Positions 45,965 through 54,295 of a stretch of DNA of 64,000 bases are shown here, one piece after another. Location: positions 2,666,001 through 2,730,000 of the forward strand of contig NZ_CP044344.1 in the NCBI RefSeq assembly GCF_008761635.1, in the 5' to 3' direction. The translations under genes were made by a program, and so were the position numbers. This DNA comes from Nocardioides cynanchi. GTDB lineage: Bacteria; Actinomycetota; Actinomycetes; Propionibacteriales; Nocardioidaceae. The notes below the pieces were generated by a model, which searched no databases, was not told the DNA's origin, and was given only the letters and a program-made list of their open reading frames with translations. The stretch's first letter is position 1. Every line of letters starts with the position of its first letter.

Positions 45965-47021
45965 GCTGCCCGAGGAGCGCGTAGACGACACCGTCCGGGC
46001 CCCGGCCGCGGGTCAGCTCCCCGCGGGACACGAGGAGCTCGAGGTGGGCCCTGGTCTCGAGGATCGCCAACGCGGCGTTGAAGACGTCGAGCTCGGCGAG
46101 CCGGTGCTCGTGGCGAGTCCACGGCAGCTCCGCGGCGACGTCCCGCGCCGTCGAGCCACCTACGGAGACACCGGCGAGACAGAGCCCGAGCCGGACGTCG
46201 TGGTGGACGAGCAGCTCGTCGATGCGGGCGTACGACGACGGGGCGACCGGGCCGTGCGCCGGCAGCAGACGCAGGTCCGGCAGGCCGCGCACCTTGGTCA
46301 GTGAGGCCAGGAAGTCGCCCAGTGCCAGCGGGGCCGGGACCGGCTCGAAGCCGATCGAGGGGGTGATCGTCGGGAGCACGTGGTCACCGGCGAAGAGCAG
46401 TCCGCCGGCGGTGTCGGCGAAGACGTAGTGGCCCTGCGTGTGCCCGGGGGTCGAGACGGCGTCGAGCGTCCGTTCGCCCACCTCGATGGCGTGGTCGTCC
46501 TCGAGCCAGGCATCGGGGTACCCCCACAGCGACAGGTCGACGGTCTGGCGCCGGGAGAAGTCGCTCCAGGACTGCGCCAGGTCGGGCGCTCCGGCGTCCC
46601 GGAGCAGCTGCACGTGTGGCTCCTCGTCGCCCAGGGGGCGCCGATGCACCAGATCGAGGGTCGGCCTGTCGCCGAGACCCAGGCTGACGTGGGCGCCGAC
46701 CTCGCGGCGTACCGTCACCGCCTGCGTGTAGTGGTCCCGGTGCACGTGGGTGACCAGGAACCGCTCGATGTCCGCGATCGCGAACCCGGCCTCCTTCAGG
46801 GACCGCTCGAGCAGGGAACGGCTCGACTCGAGGGCCCAGCCACCGTCGATCAGGGTGAGCCGGTCGGCGGTCTCGACGGCGTAGACGTTGACCGCGCGCA
46901 GCCCGTCGTTCGGCAAGGGCAGCGGGATCCGGTGGACGCCCGGCGCGGCGGGCCACGCGCCGGGCTCGGTCCAGTGGGTGCCGGAGTCCGGGGAGATCGA
47001 CGCGTGCGTCGGCGTGCTCAC
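45954..47021 (-). CDS. MBL-fold metallo-hydrolase
   Basis: A 355-residue metallo-beta-lactamase-fold hydrolase. The dinuclear metal motif is THVHRDHY (HxHxDH), followed by STPGHTQGHYVF, LLFAGDHVLPT (bridging Asp) and LLPAHGPV. A C-terminal helical extension (from about residue 275) resembles the winged-helix tail of the LACTB2-like group. The substrate is unknown. The GTG at 47019-47021 is only 22 bases from the divergent FetB-like gene, so promoters must be very short or lie in the coding regions. Confidence 0.85.
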   Translation of the reverse strand: MSTPTHASISPDSGTHWTEPGAWPAAPGVHRIPLPLPNDGLRAVNVYAVETADRLTLIDGGWALESSRSLLERSLKEAGFAIADIERFLVTHVHRDHYTQAVTVRREVGAHVSLGLGDRPTLDLVHRRPLGDEEPHVQLLRDAGAPDLAQSWSDFSRRQTVDLSLWGYPDAWLEDDHAIEVGERTLDAVSTPGHTQGHYVFADTAGGLLFAGDHVLPTITPSIGFEPVPAPLALGDFLASLTKVRGLPDLRLLPAHGPVAPSSYARIDELLVHHDVRLGLCLAGVSVGGSTARDVAAELPWTRHEHRLAELDVFNAALAILETRAHLELLVSRGELTRGRGPDGVVYALLGQLSP

Positions 47022-47043
47022 CGGGTCACCCTAGTGAGGGCCC

Positions 47044-47805
47044 GTGGGCGAGACTGTCCTCGTGCAGGGGATCGCGTCGTACGCCGGGTTCGCGGCCGGT
47101 CTGCTGGCGCTGACCGGGAGCACCGTCGCGCTGGCCCGCTGGGCCCGGGTCGGCCTGGGCTGGTTCCCCCTCGTGGTCGTGGTGCGCGCCGCGGTGCAGC
47201 TCAGCGTGCTGGCCCTGCTGCTCAAGGGGATCCTTGCCGTGCCGTGGACGGTCGCGGCGTTCGTGCTCCTGATGCTGACCACCGCCTCCTGGACCTCGGC
47301 GCGACGGATCCGCGAGCTGTGGCACGGCCGCCGGATCGCGGTCACCGGCGTGCTGAGCGGCGCCGCGGTGGCCCTGGTGGTGATCTTCGGACTGCGGCTG
47401 GTCGCCTTCGACGTCCGCGACCTGGTGGCCGTGGCCGGCATCGTGATCGGCAACTCGATGAGCGCGGCCACGCTGGCGGGACGTAACTTCCGGCGCACCT
47501 CGGGCGCGCGCCGCCCGGAGATCGAGGCCTGGCTGTCGTTGGGTGCGACGCCGTCGGTGGCCCACGAGGAGATCGGCCACGAGGCTGTCCGCGAGTCGCT
47601 GCTCCCGACCCTGGACCAGACCAAGTCGACCGGTCTGGTCACCCTTCCGGGAGCCTTCGTCGGCGCCCTCTTCGGCGGGGCCTCACCGGTCGAGGCCGCC
47701 CAGTTCCAGCTCGTCGTGCTGGCCGGCGTCGCGCTGGCGATGACCCTCACCGGCGTCGTCGTCACCCGCCTCGCCGGCCACACGCCGTACGTCGTGGAGG
47801 CGTGA
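47044..47805 (+). CDS. fetB: FetB-like (UPF0014) membrane permease
   Basis: A 253-residue protein with about seven helices and the UPF0014/FetB signatures: VVVRAAVQLSVLALLL, GIVIGNSMSAATLAGRNF and GLVTLPGAFVGALFGGASPVEAA. In E. coli FetB works with the ATPase FetA in iron export. No FetA-like ATPase is encoded next to it here, so either a distant ATPase serves it or it acts differently. The GTG at 47044 is used. Confidence 0.85.
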   Translation: MGETVLVQGIASYAGFAAGLLALTGSTVALARWARVGLGWFPLVVVVRAAVQLSVLALLLKGILAVPWTVAAFVLLMLTTASWTSARRIRELWHGRRIAVTGVLSGAAVALVVIFGLRLVAFDVRDLVAVAGIVIGNSMSAATLAGRNFRRTSGARRPEIEAWLSLGATPSVAHEEIGHEAVRESLLPTLDQTKSTGLVTLPGAFVGALFGGASPVEAAQFQLVVLAGVALAMTLTGVVVTRLAGHTPYVVEA

Positions 47806-47815
47806 GCGCCACGTC

Positions 47816-47851
47816 GGGACCAAGGTCCCGCGGCCATGGGCCAAGGGTCCC
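47816..47851. promoter_or_regulatory. Two DosR/DevR-like palindromic boxes
   Basis: GGGACCAAGGTCCC at 47816-47829 (6-bp arms perfect) and GGGCCAAGGGTCCC at 47838-47851, centres 22 bases apart. The form is close to the mycobacterial DosR box with GGGAC and GTCCC arms. It lies between convergent genes, so no obvious target gene follows; the rest of 47806-48026 has no supported gene. Confidence 0.35.
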
Positions 47852-48026
47852 TGCCCGGCCCGCAGATCGAGCCAGAAGGCTCGGCCGTGCCTGAGGGCGG
47901 CACTCCCCGGGGGGTGATGGGCCCCCCTCCGGCGCAGTAGGGCACTCGCGTCAGGCGAGGTCCGGCGGCGGCGGTCGTTGCCCGAGGCGGTCGCCGCCGT
48001 TGCGCGGGCGACCACCCGAACCTGTC

Positions 48027-48467
48027 TCAGTGCGCCGCCAGGTCGTGGTCGCGCTCCGGCCGCTGCAACCGGAAGAACCGGCCGCTCACGTCGGTGGGTA
48101 CGAGCTCGACGACGTTGTACTTCAGGGTCGGGACCCACGGGTGGAGCGGCAGGTCCTCGACCCGGTCCTCCTGGTCCTCCGGCAGCCGGCGCAGCTGTCC
48201 GCGGACGACGACCGACCACGCCGAGCGTTCGTCGTGCCAGTCGATCTCGAACGCGACGTCGGAGTGCAGGGCCGCGGCGAGCAGCTTGTTGCCGCCGGCG
48301 GTGCGGAACAACAGCGACCGGTCGTCGACCAGGAAGTTGATCGGGACGATGTGGACCTCGTCCACGAGGCGGTAGGCCAGGCGACCGAACTCCTCGGCCT
48401 CGAGCAGCTCCCAGCACTCGTCGACGCCCAGCGGCGTGACGGGACTCTCCACTCTCTCTTCGGACAT
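48027..48467 (-). CDS. Pyridoxamine 5'-phosphate oxidase-family (split-barrel flavin) protein
   Basis: A 146-residue protein with the PNPOx-like split barrel: LLEAEEFGRLAYRLVDEVHIVPINFLVDD, LLFRTAGGNKLLAAAL and VVVRGQLRRL. Related small proteins bind FMN, F420 or heme. A true PNPOx would be longer, so vitamin B6 oxidation is unlikely. GGGAGG precedes both a GTG at 48468-48470 and an ATG at 48465-48467; ATG is chosen. It is a single-gene unit convergent with fetB. Confidence 0.83.
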   Translation of the reverse strand: MSEERVESPVTPLGVDECWELLEAEEFGRLAYRLVDEVHIVPINFLVDDRSLLFRTAGGNKLLAAALHSDVAFEIDWHDERSAWSVVVRGQLRRLPEDQEDRVEDLPLHPWVPTLKYNVVELVPTDVSGRFFRLQRPERDHDLAAH

Positions 48468-48583
48468 CACGCGCCTCCCATCGCCACGGCCCGGGGAAGG
48501 CCCGTGTCCTCGACGGTACGCGGCGAGACGCCCCGGTGATCAGAGCCGTTGGTCCCGGGATGGTGCAGCCGACCGGGCCCTGG

Positions 48584-50104
48584 TCAGTCCAGCGAGGTGA
48601 CCGGTGTCGCCCGGGACGGCGTCGTGGGCTCGGCGAGGTCGACCGGGGAGCCGGGCTCGCCGTGCGTCGCGTGCCGCGGCACGAGGAGCACGACCACCGC
48701 GGCCAGCAGCGAGGCCACCGCGCAGATCGCGAACAGCTCACGGTAGGCGGCCAGCGACGGCACCGCGAAGGCACCGATGATCACGGTGTTGGCCGCCAGC
48801 AGGCTGCCTCCCACCGCGCTGGCCAGGGTGCTGCCCAGGCTCCGGAAGAGGCTGTTCAGGCCGTTCGCGGCCCCGATCTCGGTCGGCGGCGTGTGGGCGT
48901 TGATCATGGAGGGGATGGCGGCGTACCCCACGCCCGTACCCATGCCGACGACCGTGGTGCCGACGATCACCTCGAAGAGCGAGCCGCTCCACACGATGCG
49001 CAGCAGCCAGCCGACCGCGACCAGGGCAGCACCGAGGGCCAGCGTCTGCGGCGCGCCCCGCAGCCGGATCAGGCGGGCAGCGACCGGGGAGAGCAGCAGC
49101 ATCGCCAGGCCGCTGGGCAGCATCGCCAGGCCGCCGACCAGCAGGCTGGAGCCGAAGCCGTAGCCGCTCTCGGTCGGAGCCTCGACGTAAGCCGCCGTCC
49201 CGATGAAGGAGGCGAACAGCGCGAAGCCGAACAGGATCGAGGCGATGTTGGTGGCCACGATCGGCTTGCGACGCAGGGCCTGGAGGTCGACCAGCGGTTC
49301 CCGGATCCGGGTCTGGCTCCAGCCGAAGACCGCGAGCAGCACCGCCGACGACGCCAGCAGGATCGAGACCTTGGGGTCACTCCACCCCCAGGCCGAGCTC
49401 TGGGCCAGCGGCAGCATCAGGCAGACCAGACCGGCGGCGAGCAGCACGGCACCGACGAGGTCGACGCGACCACCCACGCGGCCGGCCGACTCGGGGACGA
49501 TCGTCAGGATGCCGAGGAAGGCGACGAGCCCGGCCGCACTGGTGATCCAGAAGAGCACGTGGAAGTCGGCGTTCTCCGCGACGAAGCCGGCCAGCGGCAG
49601 CCCGAGGGAGCCCCCGACCCCGAGCATGGCGCTGATCAGGGCGATCGAGGAGGCCACCCGCTCCCGCGGCATCAGGGCCGCGAGCAGGCTGATGCCGAGC
49701 GGGATCGCCGCCGCCGAGGCGCCCTGGATGGCCCGGCCCACGATCAGCAGGGCGATGTTGCTGGTCATCGCGGTGATCAGCGAGCCGACGGTCAGCGCAC
49801 CGACCGCGACCAGCAGCATCCGCCGCTTGCCGAACATGTCGCCGAGCCGACCCATGATCGGCACCGACACCGCGGCGACGAGCAGGGTCGAGGTCAGCAG
49901 CCAGCTGACGTTGCCGGCCGAGGTGTGCAGCTTCGCGGGCAGGATGCCGAGCACCGGCACGAGCACGGACTGGGCGAGCGAGACCACGAGCGCGCCGAGG
50001 CCGACGACCACGAGCTCGAGGTTGGCGCGGCTGCGGGAGGTGTGTGCGGCTATCTCGGCGTCGAGCCAGACGCGCGGCACCTCGGCCTCGTAGGGGTCGG
50101 ACAT
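48584..50104 (-). CDS. MFS drug exporter (DHA2/EmrB-QacA type, 14 helices)
   Basis: A 506-residue transporter with 14 predicted helices and the MFS motif A GRLGDMFGKRRMLL. The later motif GLPLAGFVAENADFHVLFWI marks the antiporter motif C region. It should expel drugs or other small compounds using the proton gradient. The ATG at 50102-50104 has GAGGAA upstream; a GTG five codons earlier is an alternative. It is divergent from a TetR regulator with a paired dyad in the 104-bp gap, so it is probably repressed by that regulator. Confidence 0.9.
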   Translation of the reverse strand: MSDPYEAEVPRVWLDAEIAAHTSRSRANLELVVVGLGALVVSLAQSVLVPVLGILPAKLHTSAGNVSWLLTSTLLVAAVSVPIMGRLGDMFGKRRMLLVAVGALTVGSLITAMTSNIALLIVGRAIQGASAAAIPLGISLLAALMPRERVASSIALISAMLGVGGSLGLPLAGFVAENADFHVLFWITSAAGLVAFLGILTIVPESAGRVGGRVDLVGAVLLAAGLVCLMLPLAQSSAWGWSDPKVSILLASSAVLLAVFGWSQTRIREPLVDLQALRRKPIVATNIASILFGFALFASFIGTAAYVEAPTESGYGFGSSLLVGGLAMLPSGLAMLLLSPVAARLIRLRGAPQTLALGAALVAVGWLLRIVWSGSLFEVIVGTTVVGMGTGVGYAAIPSMINAHTPPTEIGAANGLNSLFRSLGSTLASAVGGSLLAANTVIIGAFAVPSLAAYRELFAICAVASLLAAVVVLLVPRHATHGEPGSPVDLAEPTTPSRATPVTSLD

Positions 50105-50153
50105 CGGATTCCTCTGCACTGGCGACGAGCGGACCCGGACAGACTAGACCGAT

Positions 50154-50188
50154 GTGACACTGAGTGCCACTTCTGCCATTGAATGCCA
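50154..50188. promoter_or_regulatory. Paired operator dyads between the MFS exporter and TetR genes
   Basis: GTGACACTGAGTGCCAC at 50154-50170 is a palindrome around G50162 with one mismatch pair. TGCCATTGAATGCCA at 50174-50188 is a second, weaker dyad around G50181. Centres are 19 bases apart, and both lie within the divergent intergenic region, as expected for a TetR-family operator. Binding is inferred. Confidence 0.55.
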
Positions 50189-50208
50189 GGTGGTGTTACC
50201 CTGCGCCC

Positions 50209-50799
50209 ATGACCACCGCGCCCACGCTGCGTGACCACGCCCGCGGTGCGGTGCGCGAGGAGGTCCTCCGCCAGGCGTGGCTGCTGTTCTCACGCCAGGG
50301 CTTCGAGGCCACCACCGTCGACCAGATCGCCGCCGCAGCCGGGATGTCACGACGTACCTTCTTCCGCTACTTCACCGGCAAGGACGAGCTGGTCCTGGCC
50401 CGCCTGGTCGAGTCGAGCCAGACCGCCGTCCAGGCTCTCCAGCGGCGCCCGCTCGACGAACCGGTCTGGACGTCCCTGCGCCGTGCCTTCGACGACGGCG
50501 TGGCGGCCCAGGAGGCCCATGCGGACGTCGCCAGGCCCCTGCTGGTGATGCTGGGCACCGAGCCCGGCGTCAGTTCCAGCGTGGTCGAGTGGCGCCGCCG
50601 GTGGCAGGAGCTGCTCGAGCCCATGGTGGCGGCCCGGCTGCCCGTACGCCGTGGCGGCGGCGCGCCCGACGTCCGGGCCGCGGCGCTCGTCGCGAGCGCC
50701 CTGTCGTGCCTCGAGACCGCGCAGGCGGCGTGGGCCGCCCACCCACGCTCCCGGCTGGCCACCCTGCTCGACCAGGCCATGGCCGCCGTCGCGCACTGA
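50209..50799 (+). CDS. TetR-family transcriptional regulator
   Basis: A 196-residue regulator with an N-terminal helix-turn-helix (FEATTVDQIAAAAGMSRRTFFRYFTGKDELV at about residues 32-62; key turn AAGMSRRTFFRYF). The C-terminal ligand domain belongs to the TetR_C group with WRRRWQELLEPM. It is divergent from the MFS exporter gene, the common arrangement in which the exporter substrate relieves repression. The ATG at 50209 has no good Shine-Dalgarno sequence, so a leaderless mRNA is possible; an in-frame codon at 50164 lies within the operator region. Confidence 0.88.
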   Translation: MTTAPTLRDHARGAVREEVLRQAWLLFSRQGFEATTVDQIAAAAGMSRRTFFRYFTGKDELVLARLVESSQTAVQALQRRPLDEPVWTSLRRAFDDGVAAQEAHADVARPLLVMLGTEPGVSSSVVEWRRRWQELLEPMVAARLPVRRGGGAPDVRAAALVASALSCLETAQAAWAAHPRSRLATLLDQAMAAVAH

Positions 50800-50990
50800 C
50801 CCGGCCGCCGCCGTCGGCCGGCAGCCTGCGGGTCTGCCGAGCGGCGACGGTCAGGAAGGAGTCGGCGAGGCGTCGGGCGAGTGCCGTGACGTCGTCAGAT
50901 CGGACACTGACCTCGTGCTGGAGCGTTGGTTGTCCCGACCTCGACCGCCTCGCCCCGGAGGGGTGAGCCGGGCGTCTGTCGGGTGGCTGG

Positions 50991-51659
50991 TCAGCGACGC
51001 GGCTGCTTCCGGGCCAATTCCCGGTCGTGCAGCCAGCCGCCGTGGTGCTGCTCGGCCCACGAGCGCCGGACCCGACCGAGCACCATGCCGGCCAGGGCCG
51101 GACGCGTCGACGGGTTCACCACCGCCATGAACACGTGGCAGCCCAGCAGGACCATCGCCACCAGCACGGCCGCGCCGTGCAGTGACCCCTCGCCCTCACC
51201 CGCCTGCCAAGCCTGGATGCCGGTGACGACCACAGCGGTGACGGCCAGGGAGAGCGCCCAGGCGAGCACCTTCTGGCCGGGGTTGAACATCCCCCACTCG
51301 TCCGGTTCGTGCCGCTTCGCTGCCCCGGGCAGGTGAGCCCGGACCCACGCTGCGTCGCGGCGGTCGACGGTGAAGAGGTGGTACGTCGCGGTCAGCAGGG
51401 CCCGGGTGTTGCCCAGGACCAGAGCCAGCACGAGGCCGACCCCGATCAGGACCACGGCACCCACGTGGGCGGTCAGCATCGGTCCGCCCTCCGCGTCGTC
51501 CCCCAGGGCCAGACCGGTCAGCAGCGCTGTGGCCACCAGGGAGACCGTCCACCAGTGGGCGAACCGCTCGGTCAACCCGAACCGGTGCACCCACTCCTCG
51601 CCACGCAGGGCGGTGTGGTCGACCGGGGTGCTGGGAGCCTGTGCTGCTCGCGAGCTCAT
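50991..51659 (-). CDS. Cytochrome b (formate dehydrogenase gamma/b561-like) subunit, orphan
   Basis: A 222-residue membrane protein with four main helices and His residues placed as heme b ligands: RFAHWWTVSLVATALL, TAHVGAVVLIG, ATYHLFTVD and HGAAVLVAMVLLGCHVFMA. It resembles the di-heme cytochrome b subunit of formate dehydrogenases and NiFe hydrogenases. No dehydrogenase or iron-sulfur subunit is next to it, so its partner is unknown. The ATG at 51657-51659 is used; the frame is open further upstream without conserved sequence. Confidence 0.82.
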   Translation of the reverse strand: MSSRAAQAPSTPVDHTALRGEEWVHRFGLTERFAHWWTVSLVATALLTGLALGDDAEGGPMLTAHVGAVVLIGVGLVLALVLGNTRALLTATYHLFTVDRRDAAWVRAHLPGAAKRHEPDEWGMFNPGQKVLAWALSLAVTAVVVTGIQAWQAGEGEGSLHGAAVLVAMVLLGCHVFMAVVNPSTRPALAGMVLGRVRRSWAEQHHGGWLHDRELARKQPRR

Positions 51660-51855
51660 CTTGGATCCGTTCCTTCCCGCGTGGTGCTGCCCCTCCAGTC
51701 CACCGCGACCGGACGCCGGCGCCCAGAGCACAACGTCCTTCCCGTGCCGCCGGAGGGCAGATCGGCCCGGCGAGCGGGTCCTTTCGGCCGTGTCGCCGAG
51801 ACGCCGGACGGCGTAGGCAGGGAGGTGGGCGCGCCGTGGATCCCGAGGAGGAGTC

Positions 51856-52545
51856 ATGTCCGCATTCCAGGGACGGGTGCTGCCCGTCCTGGCCGCCGCT
51901 GCCGTCCTGGTGGGTGGCGCCAACCTGGCGGCCTACGCCGCCAATGGTCACCCGATCCTGCTGGGCGGTGACAACCACGCGGTCGGCACCACGACCGTCG
52001 ACAACGACGGGCACGGGCCGGCGCTGATGCTCAAGACGCGTCGGGACGCACCGCCGTTCAGCGTCACCTCGGGGCACATGGTGCGGCACCTGAACGCCGA
52101 CCTGGTGGACGGGCTGCCCGGTGGGTCGCTGCGGACCCGCTCGTGGACCTACCGGATCGGCGGTGACCTCGACGAGGGAGCGACCGTGGTCAAGGCCTTC
52201 CCGGGCCTTCCGCCGGGTGAGTACCTCGCGTCGTACAACATGGTCGCCGGCCTCTACGGTCCCGGCGTGCTGAGCTGCTGGTTCACCACGCCACCGTCCC
52301 TGGTCAAGACGGTGTTCGGCCGGGCGGTGCAGACCGGCGACTCCGGGCCGATCGTCGTCGGGGCGAGCGGCCTGGTCGACGCGACGGTGCCGGTCACGTT
52401 GACCTGCCAGTCCTCCAGCCCGCTGGGCGCGCCGGCGTACGACACGTACGGCGTCCCCTACGACAACGTCGACTCGCAGGTCACCTTCGTCAGGCTCGAC
52501 ACGAGCTCGATCCAGCGCTCCGGCCTGCCGCCCGCGTCCCGCTGA
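51856..52545 (+). CDS. Secreted protein with NADLVDG motif
   Basis: A 229-residue exported protein: signal peptide at about residues 1-28 (VLPVLAAAAVLVGGANLAAYA), then a beta-rich domain. Residues about 73-82 read VRHLNADLVDG, a motif shared by many secreted actinobacterial proteins and resembling a repeat seen in phage tail-fibre proteins. Two Cys (LSCWF, LTCQS) could form a disulfide. No enzymatic motif is visible. GGAGGAGTC before the ATG supports the start. Function unknown. Confidence 0.72.
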   Translation: MSAFQGRVLPVLAAAAVLVGGANLAAYAANGHPILLGGDNHAVGTTTVDNDGHGPALMLKTRRDAPPFSVTSGHMVRHLNADLVDGLPGGSLRTRSWTYRIGGDLDEGATVVKAFPGLPPGEYLASYNMVAGLYGPGVLSCWFTTPPSLVKTVFGRAVQTGDSGPIVVGASGLVDATVPVTLTCQSSSPLGAPAYDTYGVPYDNVDSQVTFVRLDTSSIQRSGLPPASR

Positions 52546-52547
52546 CC

Positions 52548-52958
52548 TCAGCGCGTCAGCACCTCCAGGTGGTCCAGGAACGCCGGGGGGTCGCTGACGG
52601 TGAGGGTCGCGCCGGGGTGCGTGATCAGCCCGGTCGGGTCGATGCCCCGCACCGGGCTGTGGAAGCGGACGCACACCGCGTCGTCGCCGTTCGTCGCGAA
52701 GGTGACCCCGCGGTCGGAGAAGGACAGGTGAGCCGGTCCGGCGGTCTTGAGGAACCCGAAGCCACCGGATCGCTCGGCGCCGGCGATGTTGTCGAGCCCG
52801 GTCCGCAGCCGCCACGGACCGAAGCGGACCCGCAGGCCCCCCGGCCCGAGCTCCGCCCACGTCGTACCGGGGAGGACGCCGAAGGGGAGCGCGGCCCAGC
52901 GGTAGCTGGGAGCGAAGGCGAAGTCGTAGCGGGTCGTCGCGGCGTCAGCGGAGGTCAT
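52548..52958 (-). CDS. Conserved hypothetical protein
   Basis: A 136-residue protein without signal peptide or membrane helix. The sequence (YRWAALPFGVLPGTTW, VRFGPWRLRTGLDNIAGAE, VRGIDPTGLITHPGATLTV) looks like a small beta-sandwich or PH-like fold found in actinobacterial proteins of unknown function. The ATG at 52956-52958 is used. It converges with the NADLVDG protein with a 2-base gap. I do not recognise a named family. Confidence 0.62.
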   Translation of the reverse strand: MTSADAATTRYDFAFAPSYRWAALPFGVLPGTTWAELGPGGLRVRFGPWRLRTGLDNIAGAERSGGFGFLKTAGPAHLSFSDRGVTFATNGDDAVCVRFHSPVRGIDPTGLITHPGATLTVSDPPAFLDHLEVLTR

Positions 52959-53050
52959 GCTCCAGTCTCTCCCGCCGGCCCGGTGTGGCCGCATCGCCCT
53001 CGTCGCGATGGGCGGAACGGGTCGAGCGCACTGCCCGGGGCCGGTCCGGC

Positions 53051-53791
53051 TCAGCGCACTGCCGAAGCGCCGGTTCGTGCGTGGTCACGGACTCCGAAGA
53101 CGATCAGGTATCCGACGATCCAGAGCTCACCGATGGTCGCCGGCACGGTCAGCAGCCCGGCCACCAGGCCGGCATTCGCGAATGCGAAGTCGACGAAGGT
53201 GCCGATGACGTAGCCCACGCCGCCGGCGATCAGAACCCCACCCAGGGTCCACGGCAGCCACCGCGAGCGCACCACGAGCCAGCCCATCGGGATCAGCCAC
53301 AGGCCGAAGAAGAGGCCACCGACTCCCCAGAGATGACCGCTGACGACGTACAGCAGCTGGACGGTCGCTGCCGCGCCCCCGGACACCGCCAGCGACGTGT
53401 CGCCCGCGACATCGAGGGCGGTTGCCAGCATTGCCGCGCTGCCCAGGATCGTGACCGCGTTGACCGTTCCGAACACTGCGATCAAGCCTGCAGCGAACGA
53501 GTCGACGCGACGGAACAGACGGTAGAACCAGACCGCTGCGAGGGCCTGGGTCAGCACGATGCCGAGCTCCAGCACGATGCCCAGCCGCGCCAAGGCGGTG
53601 CGCTCGACCAGGTTGGACAGCGTGGCCTGAGGGTCGTCGGCGACGTAGAGCTGGCCGCGGACGAGCTGGTACCCGAGGACTCCGGTGACGGCCAGTCCGA
53701 GGTAGAGCAGCCCGGTGGTGCGAGCGGTGCGGGTGAGACCGGCCGCGGTCACCTCGGAGGTCGACCCGGGCCGGGTGTTCGTCAGGGTCAT
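53051..53791 (-). CDS. DUF4386-like membrane protein
   Basis: A 246-residue protein with six predicted helices (TGLLYLGLAVTGVLGY, IVLELGIVLTQALAAVWFY, GLIAVFGTVNAVTILGSAAML, LLYVVSGHLWGVGGLFFGLWLIPMG and two more). The pattern, including VDSFAAGLIAVF and LWLIPMGWLVVRS, matches the DUF4386 family. Its function is not known. The ATG at 53789-53791 is preceded by GGAGAGGAG. Confidence 0.8.
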   Translation of the reverse strand: MTLTNTRPGSTSEVTAAGLTRTARTTGLLYLGLAVTGVLGYQLVRGQLYVADDPQATLSNLVERTALARLGIVLELGIVLTQALAAVWFYRLFRRVDSFAAGLIAVFGTVNAVTILGSAAMLATALDVAGDTSLAVSGGAAATVQLLYVVSGHLWGVGGLFFGLWLIPMGWLVVRSRWLPWTLGGVLIAGGVGYVIGTFVDFAFANAGLVAGLLTVPATIGELWIVGYLIVFGVRDHARTGASAVR

Positions 53792-53823
53792 CACACACTC
53801 CTCTCCGAGACACGTGACGCTGG

Positions 53824-54165
53824 TCAGAACTTGCCCAGTGCGATCTCCGAGAGCAGCAGGACAGCGGGGAGCAGGCCCAGAGCGGTGGCGAGCAGGACCA
53901 TCCAGGACCGCTCGTGGCGCCGGACGATCGCGATCAGGCCGGCGACGAAGGCGGCGACAGCGAACGCCCAGATGCCCACGCCCCACACGAGCTGCGGCCA
54001 GCTGTCGGTGTAGCTGTCTGCCGGCTCCACGACCCCGAGCGAGAACGAGAGCACGAGCAGGAGAATGCCGGTGACGCTCGACCCCGCGAAGCCGATCGCT
54101 CGGCGACCGACGCGGGACTCGGGCCATCCCCGTGCGTCGTGACGAATGCCCGGATGACTGGACAT
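53824..54165 (-). CDS. Small membrane protein, unknown function
   Basis: A 113-residue protein with three hydrophobic helices (AIGFAGSSVTGILLLVLSFSLGVV, LVWGVGIWAFAVAAFVAGLIAIV, SWMVLLATALGLLPAVLLLSEIAL). The ATG at 54163-54165 gives a 20-residue soluble start. It is 32 bases upstream of the DUF4386-like gene on the same strand, so both are probably co-transcribed. No family recognised. Confidence 0.65.
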   Translation of the reverse strand: MSSHPGIRHDARGWPESRVGRRAIGFAGSSVTGILLLVLSFSLGVVEPADSYTDSWPQLVWGVGIWAFAVAAFVAGLIAIVRRHERSWMVLLATALGLLPAVLLLSEIALGKF

Positions 54166-54295
54166 ACCCCGAGTCTCCTCGCGCCGCGGGCCGGCTTCCA
54201 GAGTCCAAAGCCCCGACCGACGATGGGGCTGCGCTGGGGTCGGTCCCTCACCCCGGGCGCGCGTGAGACCGCATCGGACCACCGCACCTGGCCGG

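Noticed and set aside
51856..52545. Prophage remnant suggested by the NADLVDG motif
   Set aside because: No integrase, capsid, tail or attachment-site features were seen nearby, and the protein has a bacterial-type signal peptide.
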